Source: Cherax quadricarinatus (Eukaryota; Arthropoda; Malacostraca; Decapoda; Parastacidae). Taken from it: DNA of 64,000 nucleotides. Shown piece after piece: positions 1 through 12,477 of the stretch (position 1 is its first letter; every line of letters begins with the position of its first letter). A program made the translations under genes and the position numbers. The notes under the pieces were generated by a model that did no database searches, was not told the origin of the DNA, and saw nothing but the letters and a program-made list of their open reading frames with translations. The stretch lies in NCBI RefSeq assembly GCF_038502225.1, contig NC_091322.1:344501-408500 (forward strand). Reading direction: 5' to 3'.

Positions 1-224
1 TTACACTTTATTTAAGGCATTTTCATTTTCTGAATACTTTTTGGAACTGGCATGTGTATGTTATGATGTGTCATTATTGAGCTGCACTTACTGATATGTG
101 TTTACATCTCCTGCCTCCACCTCTTACACTGCCCACCATCATCAGTGCTTCTTTCCAAGCTTAATAAAGTGCGGAATCCATTTTGGCTCAACATTCTGCG
201 AAGTTTACCTAAGATTGTTTCTGG
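1..224. other. AT-rich DNA, no feature recognised
   Basis: I see no coding stretch, repeat unit or RNA gene here. The first decayed LINE tail begins just to the right. Confidence 0.4.
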
Positions 225-625
225 GCTCATAGTCCCCGGGACCTGGTTCCAGACCAGACCTCACTGTTGACAGCCTGATCAATGAGTCTGTTGTTGCCTG
301 CTTCACGCAGTCCGACATAAGCACCACAGCCCGACTGTTATGAACATGCTTCAAGAAGTTATAAAATTCCCATGAAGATGTATAGTTAAGGAGTTTATTT
401 ATAATTCCTCATATATTTGATATATTTTTCATGGGAGAACCTTGGAAAAAACTTGACCCGTAATGCTGACTGAGTTATCTCTTAGTATGCTTAATGCACC
501 ACTGCTTTTTATTGGTAGTATTTTGTAGTTTATTATGCCTCGCCCTCTTGTAAGAAGTAATTTCACAAAGCAGATTTGGAAACCACTCCCTCTAGCATCG
601 TCCACATTTGTGACCAGTTTCAAGA
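225..625 (-). pseudogene. LINE family A 3' end, decayed
   Basis: Read on the minus strand, 429-623 gives a peptide with KSSGALSILRDNSVSI, matching the family A C-terminal segment KSRGAIGTLRENTISV of the copies at 7.2 and 15.4 kb. The part at 225-345 resembles the family A 3' terminus that encodes the DQPGCGSYVGLRAASSNSL region. The segment between them is disrupted. It is a 5'-truncated remnant with no function of its own. Confidence 0.6.
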
Positions 626-689
626 GCTTGAAGCCCTGGGGTTGGCCTAGCGTGTTGATTGTTAATGGACCACTAGTTCACGTACTTGG

Positions 690-1390
690 AGTTTACTCGG
701 GAATGCTTCCGACATTCAGTGCCATGCGGCACGGTCCCAGACCAGGCCTCCCAGGCAGTTGCTGCCCTTCAGTTTGACTAATTCGAAACTGACTGGACGA
801 GCAGCTACGGGGGTCTGTTGGTAATTACCCTTACGATATGGATGAAGGGAGGGTGTTGAAAAGTCTTGGTCTCTTTACGCTTATTAAGTGCTGTTGTACT
901 GTACTTCTGGCACCCCTGCTTTTCAATGGGGAATTTGCATCATTTGCCGAGCCTTTCAGGATTATAAGGAGTGATTTGTGTGTGTGCAAACTTGGGACCA
1001 ATCTCTCCAGAATTTTCCACATGTAGATTATGATATATCTCTTTTCTCCTACGTTCCAAGGAATGCAGTTCGAGACTTTAGTTTAGTTGTGCCGCCTAAG
1101 TGGCTAGTATATCGTGCACTTTATCCTTTTAAGTGGTACCACCAAAAAAAGTATTACAAAGATCATAATGGATCTTTGTCAGACCCCGCTGAACATTTTT
1201 ACATCACTAGACAGAAAGATTAATCATTTTACATTTTACAGTTACCTCTTATAGTTAATGTACATAGTACAGTGTGAAATACAGTCTCAAAAATGATATC
1301 TTATTACTGCTAAAAAAAAAATTGTCATTATTTGGTTACAGTTCAAGAGATTTCAAGCGTTTGCAGTAGTTCAGGTACCTGACTGAATTT
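690..1390 (-). pseudogene. LINE family A fragment, interrupted
   Basis: The minus strand encodes WKILERLVPSLHTH and, further on, RPRLFNTLPSSIS, both typical of the family A C-terminal region. The LINE match stops near 1080 and resumes at 1340-1390, where the minus strand reads as the SVKHLNYWERLEALDLYSLE region. The intervening 260 bp are foreign and are listed separately. The fragment has stops and small indels. Confidence 0.65.
1081..1338. mobile_element. unclassified ~260-bp insertion in a LINE fragment
   Basis: This stretch splits the family A fragment. The two edges carry similar sequence, AGTTCGAGACTTT near 1067 and AGTTCAAGAGATTT near 1339, which could be a diverged target-site duplication of about 13 bp. 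A run of ten A residues lies close to its right end (about 1311-1320). I see no open frame or clear terminal inverted repeat. A short retroposed element is the simplest reading; the class is unknown. Confidence 0.4.
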
Positions 1391-3350
1391 GTATGAACAT
1401 GAAGGTTCTCTAAACGTTCTCTACAGGAGAAGGCGAAGAATCACTGAGCTCCTCAAGAATGCTAGATTAACTGAAACACGAAAGGAAGCGCTAACCAGGG
1501 AAGTGGAAAATATTGAGCTTAAGTTAAAGGGCTCATACAGCATCCAGGAGAGAGAAGAGGAGCTAAATGCGATTAGTGAAATTGAAAGAAATTCGAAATA
1601 TTTCTTTTCATATGCCTAAAACAGGGTAAAAACTACATCTAGTTTAGGGCCTTGTCAGTGTATGCCAAATTTCCGACATAATCCTAACTCCACTAGACTC
1701 GACAACATGCCCATGCACTCAGCCTCAGGCCCAGACTCGTGTAACTCTGTGTTCATTAAGAACTGCAAGAAACCCCTCTCACGGGCTCTAAGTATACTAT
1801 GGAGAAGGAGCTTAGACACAGGTGAGATTCCACAGTCACTAAAAACAACGGATATAGCCCCACTCCATAAAGGTGGCAGCAAAGCAATAGCTAACAACTG
1901 TAGACCAATAGCTTTAATGTCTTATATCATAAAATGTTTGAAAGAGTTCTAAGAAACAGGATTGCAAATCACTTGGACTCCCAACAATTGCACAATTCAG
2001 GGCAACATGAGTTCAGAGCAGGTCACTCCTGCCTCTCGCAACTACTGGACCACAATGATATGGTCTTGGATGCACTGGAAAACAAACAGAATGCAAGTGT
2101 AGTATACACAGATTTTGAAAAAGCCTTTTGACAAGTGCGATCATGGTGTAATAGCACAAAATGCGTGCTAAAGGGATAACTGGTAAAATAGGCAGATGGA
2201 TCTTCAACTTTCTAACCAATTGAACACAAAGAGTAATGGTAAACAGAGTTAAATCGGAAGCTGCCATAGTGAAGAGCTCTGTTCCATAAGGCACAGTACT
2301 CGTCCTCATCCTGTTCCTCATCATCATATCAGACATACACAGAGATGTAAACCATAGCACCGTATCATCCTTTGCAGACGATACTAGGATCTGCATGAGT
2401 GTCATCCATTGAGGACCCGGCAAATCTCCAAGAAGATATAAACCAAGTTTTCCAATAGGCAACAGAGAACAATATGATGTTCAGTGAAGACAAATGCCAA
2501 CTACTCCGTTATGGAAAACTGGAGGATATAATAGCTAGAACTGAGTATACTACAATCTCTAATCACACAATAGAGCGGAAAAGTAATGTGAAGGACCTGG
2601 GAGTGGTAATGTCTGAGGATCTCACTTTCAAGGATCACAACAATGCCACTATCACATCTGCGAGGAAACTGATAGGATATATAACGAGAACATTCAAGAC
2701 AAGAGATGCCAAGCCATTGATGATACTTTTTAAAATCACTTGTTCTATCTAGGCTGGAATACTGCTGTACATTAACATCTCCATTCAAGGCAGGTGAAAT
2801 TGCAGATCTAGAGAATGTGCAGAGAATCTTTACTGCACATATAAGTTCCATCTAACACCATAACTACTGGAAACGTTTGGAAGCACTTGACTTGTACTCA
2901 CTGGAGAGCATTCGAGAGAGATGCATCATAATCTACACCTGGAAAATCCTAGAGGGACTGGTTCCTAGTCTGCACACAGAAATCACTCCCTACGAAAGCA
3001 AAAGACTTGGCAGGCGATGCAACATACCCCCAAGGAAAAGTAGGGGCGCCGCCATTAGTACACTAAGAGAAAACACAGTAAGTGTTCGGGGCCCAAGACT
3101 GTTCAACAGCCTCCCACCAGCCATGAGGGGAATTACCAATAGAATTCTGGTTGTCTTCAAGAAGGAGCTGGACAGATACTTAAAGCCAGTACCTGATCAG
3201 CCAGGCTGTGGTTCGTACGTTGGACTACGTGCGGCCAGCAGTAACAGCCTCGTTGATCAGGCCCTGATCCATCGGGAGGCCTGGCCATAGACCGGGCCGC
3301 GGGGGCGTTGATCTCCGGAATACCCTCCAGGTAGGTAAACTCCAGGTAGC
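1389..3350 (+). pseudogene. LINE family A, decayed copy with RT domain
   Basis: This is the longest plus-strand family A copy. 1389-1619 encodes the basic linker between endonuclease and reverse transcriptase (YRRRRRITELLKNARLTETR). About 60 codons are then missing and the match resumes at 1662 (DNMPMHSASGPDSCNSVFIK). The RT region carries YTDFEKAF near 2110 but is frameshifted there, and VPQGTVL is broken by a stop near 2287. The C-terminal region is open again at 2877-3290 and ends with DQPGCGSYVGLRAASSNSL. The 3' terminus at 3300-3345 has the family's CTCCAGGTA units. The copy is dead. Confidence 0.85.
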
Positions 3351-3690
3351 TCTACAATTTCACTACCTTGAAGGGGGCCGTTAGTCTACAGTAATATTCC
3401 TGCTTAGAGAGAAAATAAGGTTTGAAGATCATCACCACTGGCTTGGCATCAATTGTTTTCAATGTTTTGGTTACCCAGCTGTGATAATAACATTGTTGTG
3501 ATCCTTGAATGTGAAATTCTCTGACATTATCATTCCTAAGTCTCTCTCATTTAATTTCCGGCCTGTTGAGTATGTTATGATTCCATGTGATTGGCAGTCT
3601 TACTTCTTAAAACCATTTCAAAGATCTTGATAATGTGGAATGTTAGCGCTGTCTGTCTATAATTTTTGCTATTGCTTTATGCCCACCATT
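3345..3690 (-). pseudogene. LINE family A fragment with internal deletion
   Basis: The minus strand matches the LEYCCTLTSPFKAGEI and DLTFKDHN regions of family A. Near 3600 it jumps to the segment encoding RPIALTSHIIKIFERVL, so the middle of the RT domain is deleted. The copy abuts the tail of the plus-strand copy on its left, in opposite orientation. Confidence 0.6.
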
Positions 3691-3699
3691 GTGAAGTGG

Positions 3700-4460
3700 A
3701 CATGTATCAGTGGTTGAATGGGTGGGCAGAGAGGTGAGTGGCTGGGCGGGTTTGTGGATGGTTATGGAGGGTATTGTGAAAGTAGAGAGTTGGAGGTGAG
3801 CTGTAGCCGGGTGTGGGCAGAGGTAGTGAGTGCTGAAGAGTGGAGAGGGAAGGAGAGGGTTATTATTACAGTATGTGGGGGTCAGGTTCTCACGGAGGTG
3901 CCAAGAGAGGCACTCAGAACCACTGATACTGGATTTTGAGGGCAGCAGCCATACTGATGGAAGAGGTCTTGAGAGAGGGAAGAAACTGTAATATTAGCAT
4001 GAGTGTTGTGGAAGTAATGGTGATGATAATAGTAGTAATATTGGTTGTGGTGATGATGGTTAAAATTTGGTAATAGTAGTACTAGTAGTAATAGTGGTAG
4101 TTGTAATGGTAGTTAGAGGGTTGTTTGTAGTAATAATAGTGCTGGTTGTGGTTATAATATTAGTTATGGTGGCGATTAGACGGTTGATAGTACCTGGTAG
4201 AAGTATTAGTGGTGGCTGTAATGGTGGTAACAATGGTAGTAATTAAAGGGTTGGTAGTTAGATGATTGATAGTAGTCGTAATAAAGTATACTTGTTCAGG
4301 GAGGTTAAAACTAGTTTGTGTAGGTGTTGTGTTGGCAGCTATATTGTTGTTATTATCTGGCTGGTGTTAGCACAGCTGCTGTTGTTGCTGCACTTGTTGT
4401 GTCAATGAAAGAGTTTGTGTGCATGTTTGTCTTCAAGCACTTCAATTAAATAAAATGCTT
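3700..4460. repeat. purine/GT-rich low-complexity DNA
   Basis: 3718-3940 is G-rich with short GTGGGNAGAG-like phrases. 4000-4280 is a cryptic trinucleotide region built from GTA, GGT and ATA variants, such as GTAATAGTAGTACTAGTAG. The open frame across 3718-3939 shows no domain and I do not treat it as a gene. Confidence 0.5.
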
Positions 4461-4483
4461 TAATGTTGGTTCTTCCGTCATTT

Positions 4484-4979
<496 letters not shown>

Positions 4980-5060
<81 letters not shown>
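4980..5060. repeat. (TA)n microsatellite
   Basis: A pure TA run separates MITE copies M1 and M2, abutting both. Confidence 0.95.
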
Positions 5061-5562
<502 letters not shown>

Positions 5563-5794
5563 GACGATTCTCACCATATGTATTATGCTAGTATCATCTT
5601 GCTGGAAATTATGTAATGATAATTGAAACTAGAAGTGAGCAAATGTACCATAAATGGTGTAAACTGTTGCTTATAAATTTTTTTCTCATGGCCATAACTT
5701 CGTATCATTATATGTTCAGATTTTCAGCTACCTGCACAATCTATGAAATAAAACATGATTTAAATATTAACCGAATGGGAGTAGTAAATTGAGG

Positions 5795-5845
5795 GTATGT
5801 GGTGTATATATGTAAATAATGTATTTACATATATACACCACATAC
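5795..5845. repeat. perfect 24-bp hairpin
   Basis: Left arm 5795-5818 and right arm 5822-5845 are exact reverse complements (GTATGTGGTGTATATATG at the outer end) with a 3-nt ATG loop. The DNA could form a cruciform and any transcript a strong stem. No host gene or known element accounts for it. Confidence 0.85.
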
Positions 5846-5905
5846 ATTTGAGAAGGACCTGTCAAGTATAGGCCATTAGGCCTTTTCTTCTTATGTAACC
5901 TTACC
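5846..5905 (+). pseudogene. LINE family C 3' tail remnant
   Basis: The sequence AAGGACCTGTCAAGTATAGG followed by GCCATTAGGCCTTTTCTTCT resembles the family C terminus at 25.12-25.17 kb (GGGCCAGTAGGCCTGCTGCA). It abuts the hairpin. Only about 60 bp are recognisable. Confidence 0.4.
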
Positions 5906-6234
5906 TCACGTCCAGCTACTCAACGCATTAAATAAAGTTTAGTAGTCACCCCTCCCCCTCTCACATACTGCTGGACCTGCCACCAGAGAGAGTAGGGTCA
6001 CAGAAAGTGCTGCTGACAGACATGACTGTAAGTTCTGTTTCTGAATCTCTGTAGGTCCGTAGCTCAGCATTTGCTGGGTGGCATGCTTCTAAGGATTTAC
6101 CCAGCCAGAGCTGAACTCCCTTTCCGATTTCCTAACACTTAGCTCTTGAAAAAGTGTTGAGTGCAGCGTAAAAGATGCTTTGAGCAAGTCATTCAATTTT
6201 CCACTTGTGGCTGGTTTGCATGTTATAGCTCTGT

Positions 6235-6235
<1 letters not shown>

Positions 6236-6328
<93 letters not shown>
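6236..6328. repeat. (TA)n microsatellite
   Basis: A pure TA run of about 90 bp. Unlike most long TA arrays here, no MITE terminus lies next to it. Confidence 0.95.
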
Positions 6329-6333
<5 letters not shown>

Positions 6334-6504
6334 GTTTTGTCAATGTATTTTGTCTTTAAATAAAATATATATATATAAAATATAGGGGGTGGTAGGGGAA
6401 AATTCTCAAACAGCTTCAGGGAGAACCTTGAGTTTTCCCTGAAGCAAGTTTATTCTTTTCTCTGAGGATGAGGGTCCTATAACATTTCTAGAGGTGGTAC
6501 CTCC

Positions 6505-6605
<101 letters not shown>

Positions 6606-7059
6606 GTAATAATAAATTCAGTCATATTCCGCTATTCTGCTACGTTAATTTCGTTTACGTTACAATATCAATGCTTGTGGGATTTTTCTAATGCTATAAT
6701 ATTCATACCAGTTGAAATTCTGACTACAACATGAATTATGTAACCAAACGAAAATAATTTAACGTATATTAAATTGATAGACCTTTGCATATAATTAACA
6801 TATTTTACAGATGAGGTGAAACGAGATTTCAGAACCAAATGGAAACATATAGAAAGTTACATTATTATTGCAGCACTATATTACCCAACTATTTATAAAG
6901 CATTACTGTTTGTTGTAATTTTTTTTATATATATGTGTTTCAGTTTATTTGTGAATCCTGATTTAATGCCGTGGCTCGGAGGTGATAGTCCGGGATATAT
7001 TAATGGATAAATATAGAATTATCTATTTCTTATTCTTTCAAGAGTCTCACAATAATACC

Positions 7060-7154
7060 AGTAGTCTGTAGTTGGTTCGTGGGTCGTCGCCCCAGCGATG
7101 TGGACAGAGACCTGGTCTCCTAGTTGATGGCCTGCTCTACCGGACTGTTGGTGC
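7060..7154 (-). pseudogene. older LINE family A 3' end, left half
   Basis: The minus strand matches the family A 3' terminus (GACCTGGTCTCCTAGTTGAT and GGACTGTTGGTGCT on the plus strand). The match breaks where the young copy begins and continues at 8910-9010, so these are two halves of one older copy split by the insertion. Confidence 0.65.
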
Positions 7155-8909
7155 TACCTGGAGGTTACCTGGAGGTTATTCCGGGGATCAACGCCCCCGC
7201 GGCCCGGTCCATGACCAGGCCTCCCGATGGATCAGGGCCTGATCAACTAGGCTGTTACTGCTGGCCGCACGCAGTCCGACGTACGAGCCACAGCCCGGCT
7301 GATCCGGCACTGACTTTAGGTATCTGTCCAGCTCTCTCTTGAAGGCAGCCAGGGGTTTATTGGCAATTCCCCTAATGCTTGATGGGAGACTGTTGAACAG
7401 TTTTGGGCCCCGGACACTTATGGTGTTTTCTCTTAGTGTACCAATGGCGCCCCTACTTTTTATTGGCGGCATTTTGCATCGCCTGCCCAGTCTTTTACTT
7501 TCGTAGGGAGTGATTTCTGTGTGCAGATTTGGGACCATTCCTTCCAAGATTTTCCAAGTGTAGATTATGATATATCTCTCCCTCCTGCGTTCCAACGAGT
7601 ACAAGTCAAGTGCTTCCAAGCGTTCCCAGTAGTTAAGGTGCTTGACAGAACTTATACGTGCAGTAAAGGATCTCTGTACACTCTCTAGATCTGCGATTTC
7701 ACCTGCTTTGTATGGAGATGTTAATGTACAGCAGTATTCCAGCCTAGAGAGAACAAGTGATTTGAAAAGGATCATCATGGGCTTGGCATCTCTCGTTTTG
7801 AAAGTTCTCATTCTCCATCCTATCATATTCTTTGCACGTGCGATCGTGGCACTGTTGTGATCCTTGAAAGTGAGATCCTCAGACATTACTACTCCCAGGT
7901 CCCTTACATTATTTTTCCGCTCTATTGTATGGCCAGAGTCAGTGGTATACTCTGTTCTAGTTATTATCTCCTCCAGTTTTCCATAACGGAGTAGTTGGAA
8001 TTTGTCCTCATTGAACATCATATTGTTTACCGTTGCCCACTGGAAAACTTTGTTTATATCTTCTTGGAGGTTAACGGCGTCCTCAGCAGATGACAGCCTC
8101 ATGCAGATCCTAGTATCATCCGCAAAGGATGATACGGTGCTGTGGTGTATATCTCTGTTTATGTCTGATATGAGGATAAGGAATAAGATGGGGGCGAGTA
8201 CTGTGCCTTGTGGAACAGAGCTCTTCACTATGGCAGCCTCCGATTTAACTCTGTTGACCACTACTCTTTGTGTTCGATTTGTTAGGAAGTTGAAGATCCA
8301 TCTCCCCACTTTCCCAGTTATTCCTTTAGCACGTATTTTATGGGCTATTACGCCATGATCGCATTTGTCAAATGCTTTTGCAAAGTCTGTGTATATTACA
8401 TCTGCATTCTGATTTTCTTCCAGTGCATCCAAGGCCATGTCATAGTGATCCAGTAGTTGTGAGAGGCAGGAGCGACCTGCCCTGAACCCATGTTGCCCTG
8501 GATTGTGCAGATTTTGGGAATCCAGGTGATTTGCAATCCTGCTTCTTAGCACTCTTTCAAAGATTTTTATGATGTGGGACGTCAGAGCTATTGGTCTATA
8601 GTTCTTATCTAATGCTTTGCTGCCACCTTTATGGAGCGGGGCTATATCCGTTGTTTTAAGTGACTGTGGAATTTCACCCATGTCCAAGCTCCTCCTCCAT
8701 AGTGTACTTAGGGCACGCGAGAGGGGTTTCTTGCAGTTCTTAATGAAAACAGAGTTCCACGAGTCTGGGCCCGGGGCTGAGTGCATAGGCATGTTGTCAA
8801 TGGCTTTTTCGAAATCTATCGGAGTTAGGGTAATGTCGGAAATCTGGCATACATTTATGGAGTTTTGAGGCTCATTCATGAAGAAATCATTTGGGTCGTC
8901 GATCCTCAG
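7155..8909 (-). mobile_element. LINE family A, young 5'-truncated copy (A6)
   Basis: This 1.75-kb copy reads right to left. Its 3' end lies at 7155, where the plus strand shows two tandem TACCTGGAGGT units, the family's terminal repeat. Its 5' truncation lies at 8909 inside the codons for RIDDPNDFF. It is nearly identical to the matching part of the copy at 15381-18010. The insertion splits an older family A tail. Confidence 0.9.
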
Positions 8910-8910
8910 C
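7188..8910 (-). CDS. LINE ORF2 fragment: reverse transcriptase (copy A6)
   Basis: The frame stays open for about 570 codons and encodes the reverse transcriptase part of a CR1/jockey-type non-LTR element, which would prime on nicked genomic DNA. Visible RT motifs include NYRPIALTSHIIKIFERVL, GFRAGRSCLSQLL, YTDFAKAFD (first catalytic Asp), SSVPQGTVLAPILFL and FADD (catalytic pair). The C-terminal region ends in the DQPGCGSYVGLRAASSNSL segment. There is no endonuclease and no genuine start: the first residues of the computed frame come from the older flanking LINE. Against copy A7 I count about six amino-acid differences, including KALDK/KALAK and IVKSS/IVNSS. It cannot be autonomous but shows recent activity of the family. 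Confidence 0.85.
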
Positions 8911-9015
8911 AACAGTGTATGCACCACAGCCCGGGTGATCAGGAGCCGTCTTGAGGAACTTATCAGGTTATCTTCTGAAGGCAGCTAGAAGTCAGTTGGT
9001 TATTCTCATCAAGTC
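8910..9015 (-). pseudogene. older LINE family A 3' end, right half
   Basis: The plus strand GTATGCACCACAGCCCGGGT followed by GATCAGGAGCC is the continuation of the family A tail interrupted at 7154. Together the two halves show that copy A6 landed in an older relative. Confidence 0.65.
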
Positions 9016-9530
9016 AAAGACTTCTTAGTTACCAGTAGGGAGCTACACCAGGAAAATATATACTTTCATGTCAGTACAGTACCCCAGGAATACCAATGTG
9101 GATGATGGGTAAAAAAACCAGTCTGGGTCTGCCAGAACAGGTACCCCACCTTGGTGGCCACACAAAATTGTAAAACACTGTGATGGGATTTACACTCACG
9201 AGATACTGAAGGAAAAAATATCGCAAAAAACCGAGAGCATACGAATAAGAAAGTCTTTTCTCACGCTCTTCCTTTCACCTACCTTCCACCTAGTACCTTC
9301 CACCTCACTCCAACCTCCTGATTTCTTCCTCCTCCTTCCCCTTCCTACCTTCTCACCCCTGATGTTCTGCGCGATGCAGGAGTGGTTAGCACATCTCGGC
9401 GGCACAAAGATGTGGAGTTCTGTTGGTTCCCGGGGCGTGTTGGTGTCTCGGGAAATATAAGGACAGATACCGACGACGGCTGCTACAGCACGCTACTGTG
9501 GGCACTACAGACAGAGAGCAATTGTTAGAG
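9016..9530. other. no feature recognised
   Basis: The stretch contains a short pyrimidine-rich segment (9285-9360) with CTTCCACCT repeats but no repeat family or gene that I can name. Confidence 0.4.
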
Positions 9531-9534
9531 GTTT

Positions 9535-9962
9535 CAGCACGAACGTTTGAAGTCCCTTGATATATACTCCTTGGAACGTAGGCTGGAAAAATACATCAAA
9601 GTCTGCATATGGAAACTTCTCGAAGGACTGGTCAAAAATCTGTACGTTGAGAAGCTCTGTTTCTCAAAGCACAGTACTCACTCCACTTGTTTCTCATTCT
9701 TATATCTGACATTGACTAGGACATAAATCATAGCACGTAACATCCTTTGCTGACACCAGAATATCTGAGATCGGTGGCCATCTCCTCTGTTAATGACGCC
9801 AAAAACTCTCTGGGTAGCGTCCGTCGAAGACACAGCTAATCTTCAGGCGGATATAAATCAGTTCTTCCTGTGGGCATCAGACAACAATTTGATGTTTAAC
9901 GAGGACAACTTCCAGTTGCTTCGTTATGGAAGAATGAAGGAAATACAGATTGATGAAAATTA
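9535..9962 (+). pseudogene. LINE A/D-like fragment, first part
   Basis: Plus-strand stretches resemble the C-terminal and RT regions in rearranged order: a segment like LDIYSLERRLEKYIKVCIWK near 9545-9625, then VPQSTVL-like and FADTR-like RT remnants and NNLMFNEDNFQLLRYG near 9885-9930. Stops and deletions are frequent. The fragment is interrupted by a foldback element at 9963. Confidence 0.55.
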
Positions 9963-10288
9963 GACACATATGCATCATCTAGGCATCTTTAATGTAGACG
10001 TTTCGCCATCCACTGGGGAATCCCGCCTACCAGTGACAATCCTTCGTGTGCTACCCGTCCCCCTCTTCACCTGATGCCAGTATATAAGCACCAGCCTTCA
10101 CTACTACAGTGCTCTTCACACCAACTCCAAGGCTGAAGGACTGATTACCTCATCTTTTGTATACATTTCTACTGTCTTCAAATTATGTCCTAGAATTTAT
10201 ATTGATGAAGGCACTGGATGGCCACTGGATGCCCAGATGTTGCATATGTGTCTAATATTCATCTTGTCGGTATTGTATACCATTCACG
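9963..10288. mobile_element. foldback family F, copy Fa
   Basis: The left end has GACACATATGCATCATCTAG and the right end TGTTGCATATGTGTCTAA, an imperfect inverted pair. The right terminus reads CTTGTCGGTATTGTATACCA, also seen at 23.7, 23.9 and 36.6 kb. The minus strand near 10003-10030 retains TGGATGGCGAAACGTC, the second half of the hammerhead-like core, but the CUGANGA part is lost. It interrupts a LINE fragment. Confidence 0.65.
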
Positions 10289-11010
10289 TACAACGGAATA
10301 CTCAAATCATTCAATAGAGCGAAAGACTCGTGTACAAGACTTGGGAGTAATGATATTGCAAGACCTCATATTCAAGGATCCTAACAATGTTGCCATTGCT
10401 TCTGCAAGGAAAATGATAGGCTAGAGAACTATAACTTTCAAGACTAGAGATGTTGAGCCACTGATGATAGCCTTCAAGTCACTTGTTCTCTCCAGGCTAG
10501 AATAATGCTGCATACTAACGGTCCCCTTCAAAGTAAACGCTATTGCTACGCTGGAAAATGTACAGATAACTTTCATTGTCCATGTATACTCAATCAAGCA
10601 TCTGAACTACTGGGAATATTTGAATTCGATGAATGTTAAAGGTTATCGGCACTTAAATGCCTGTCTACCTATCTTCAAGAGGGAACTGGACAAGTTTTTC
10701 AATTCAGTGCTTAACCTGCCTGGCTGTGGTTCGTACGCTGGACTGCGTGCCTCCCATTGAAAAGCATAGGTACAGTGAATATACAAAGGGAAAAATCAAT
10801 AAGTGTGAAGAAAACATCAAGACTTTTCAGTGTCTTCTTTTCATACATAGGGAGTTTACCAAAAGACCCCTGACTGTCTTTAAGGAACTGGACAAATTTC
10901 TCAAGTTAGTCCCTAATTAGCTAGACTGTAGTATTTACTCTGAATTTGCTGCAGCTAGCAACAGCAGCTTGGTTGATCAGGCTAATTACCTGGAGGCCTA
11001 GTCATCTCAT
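10289..11010 (+). pseudogene. LINE A/D-like fragment and two 3' ends
   Basis: The LINE frame resumes with HSIERKTRVQDLGVMILQDL at 10311-10370, then AFKSLVLSRLE-like and VYSIKHLNYWEYL-like segments. A 3' end follows at 10670-10760 (CLPGCGSYAGLRA-like), and a second, separate one at 10850-11010 ending in a NSSLVDQANY-like stretch. Stops occur throughout. Confidence 0.6.
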
Positions 11011-11365
11011 CCAGTGCCATCTTTTTGCATATACTCCTACCCCCCATCCTTCTAGATTCTCTGTGTACCTTGTGGTGTGCAGTTGACAGTGGAACACAGT
11101 TTAATTTTTTCCACAAGTCATTGTATTAATAATTACCGGGGTGTCTATAGGGATCTTGGGGAATATTTAGGGGCATCTTTTGACTTTAGTAATTTGATGA
11201 TATGTTTAACTAAGGCTGGTTATTTTAACTTTGTGTGATAGTATAATATTTGTGCTTTGTGTTTATTCACTTTTTTAATTGTTAGTGTTATACAAGATGT
11301 TTTTAAGTGTATAGTATTTATTATTTATTACCAAGAGCGCCGAGACTAGTCAAAGTGCTCTTCAT
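11011..11365. other. AT-rich spacer, no feature recognised
   Basis: I see no coding stretch or repeat before the minisatellite begins. Confidence 0.4.
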
Positions 11366-12400
11366 TGATGATATCTCCTACCACCTCCCTCATTGATGGT
11401 ACCACCTACCACCTCCCTTACTGATGGTACCACCTCCCTCATTGATGGTACCACCTACCACCTCCCTTACTGATGGTACCACCTCCCTCATTGATGGTAC
11501 CACCTACCACCTCCCTCATTGATGGTACCACCTACCACCTCCCTCATTGATGGTACCACCTACCACCTCCCTCATTGATGGTACCACCTACCACCTCCGT
11601 CATTGATGGTACCACCTACCACCTCCCTCATTGATGGTACCACCTACCACCTCCCTCATTGATGGTACCACCTACCACCTCCCTCATTGATTGTACCACC
11701 TACCACCTCCCTCATTGATGGTATCACCTACCACCTCCCTCATTGATGGTACCACCTACCACCTCCCTCATTGATGGTACCACCTACCACCTCCCTCATT
11801 GATGGTACCACCTACCACCTCCCTCATTGATGGTACCATCTACCACCTCCCTCATTGATGGCACCACCTGCCACCTCCCTCATTGAATGGTACCACCTAC
11901 CACCTCCCTCATTGATGGTACCACCTACCACCTCCCTCATTGATGGTACCACCTACCACCTCCCTTACTGATGGTACCACCTACCACCTCCCTCATTGAA
12001 TGGTACCACCTACCATCTCCCTCATTGAATGGTACCACCTACCATCTCCCTCATTGAATGGTACCACCTACCACCTCCCTCATTGAATGGTACCACCTAC
12101 AACCTCCCTCATTGAATGGTACCACCTACCACCTCCCTCACTGAATGGTACCACCTACCATCTCCCTCATTGAATGGTACCACCTACCACCTCCCTCATT
12201 GAATGGTACCACCTACCACCTCCCTCATTGAATGGTACCACCTACCACCTCCCTTACTGATGGTACCACCTGCCACTTCTCTCATTTATGGTACCACCTA
12301 CCACCTCCCTCATTGAATGGTACCACCTACCATCTCCCTTATTGATGGTACCACCTGCCACTTCCCTCATTGATGGTACCTCCCACCACCTCCTTTGTGG
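11366..12400. repeat. 28-bp minisatellite
   Basis: About 36 tandem copies of a unit of the form GGTACCACCTACCACCTCCC plus TCATTGAT (28 bp). A 29-bp variant with TGAATGG dominates from about 11880 onward. A few units are shortened by loss of one CCACCTA step. The repeat is one-stranded in composition, with C-rich upper and G-rich lower strands. Confidence 0.95.
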
Positions 12401-12477
12401 TGCCTCTCACCTTGTGAGGCCTGGCTCAGGGCCAGTCTCCGTAAGTAGAAAAAACTCAAAATTCATCAAAGGTATGG

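Noticed and set aside
6045..6125. tRNA-like stretch with TAGCTCAG (A-box-like) and AGCTGAACTCC
   Set aside because: No acceptor stem or anticodon arm pairs properly and the B box is poor. I could not support a tRNA gene or SINE.
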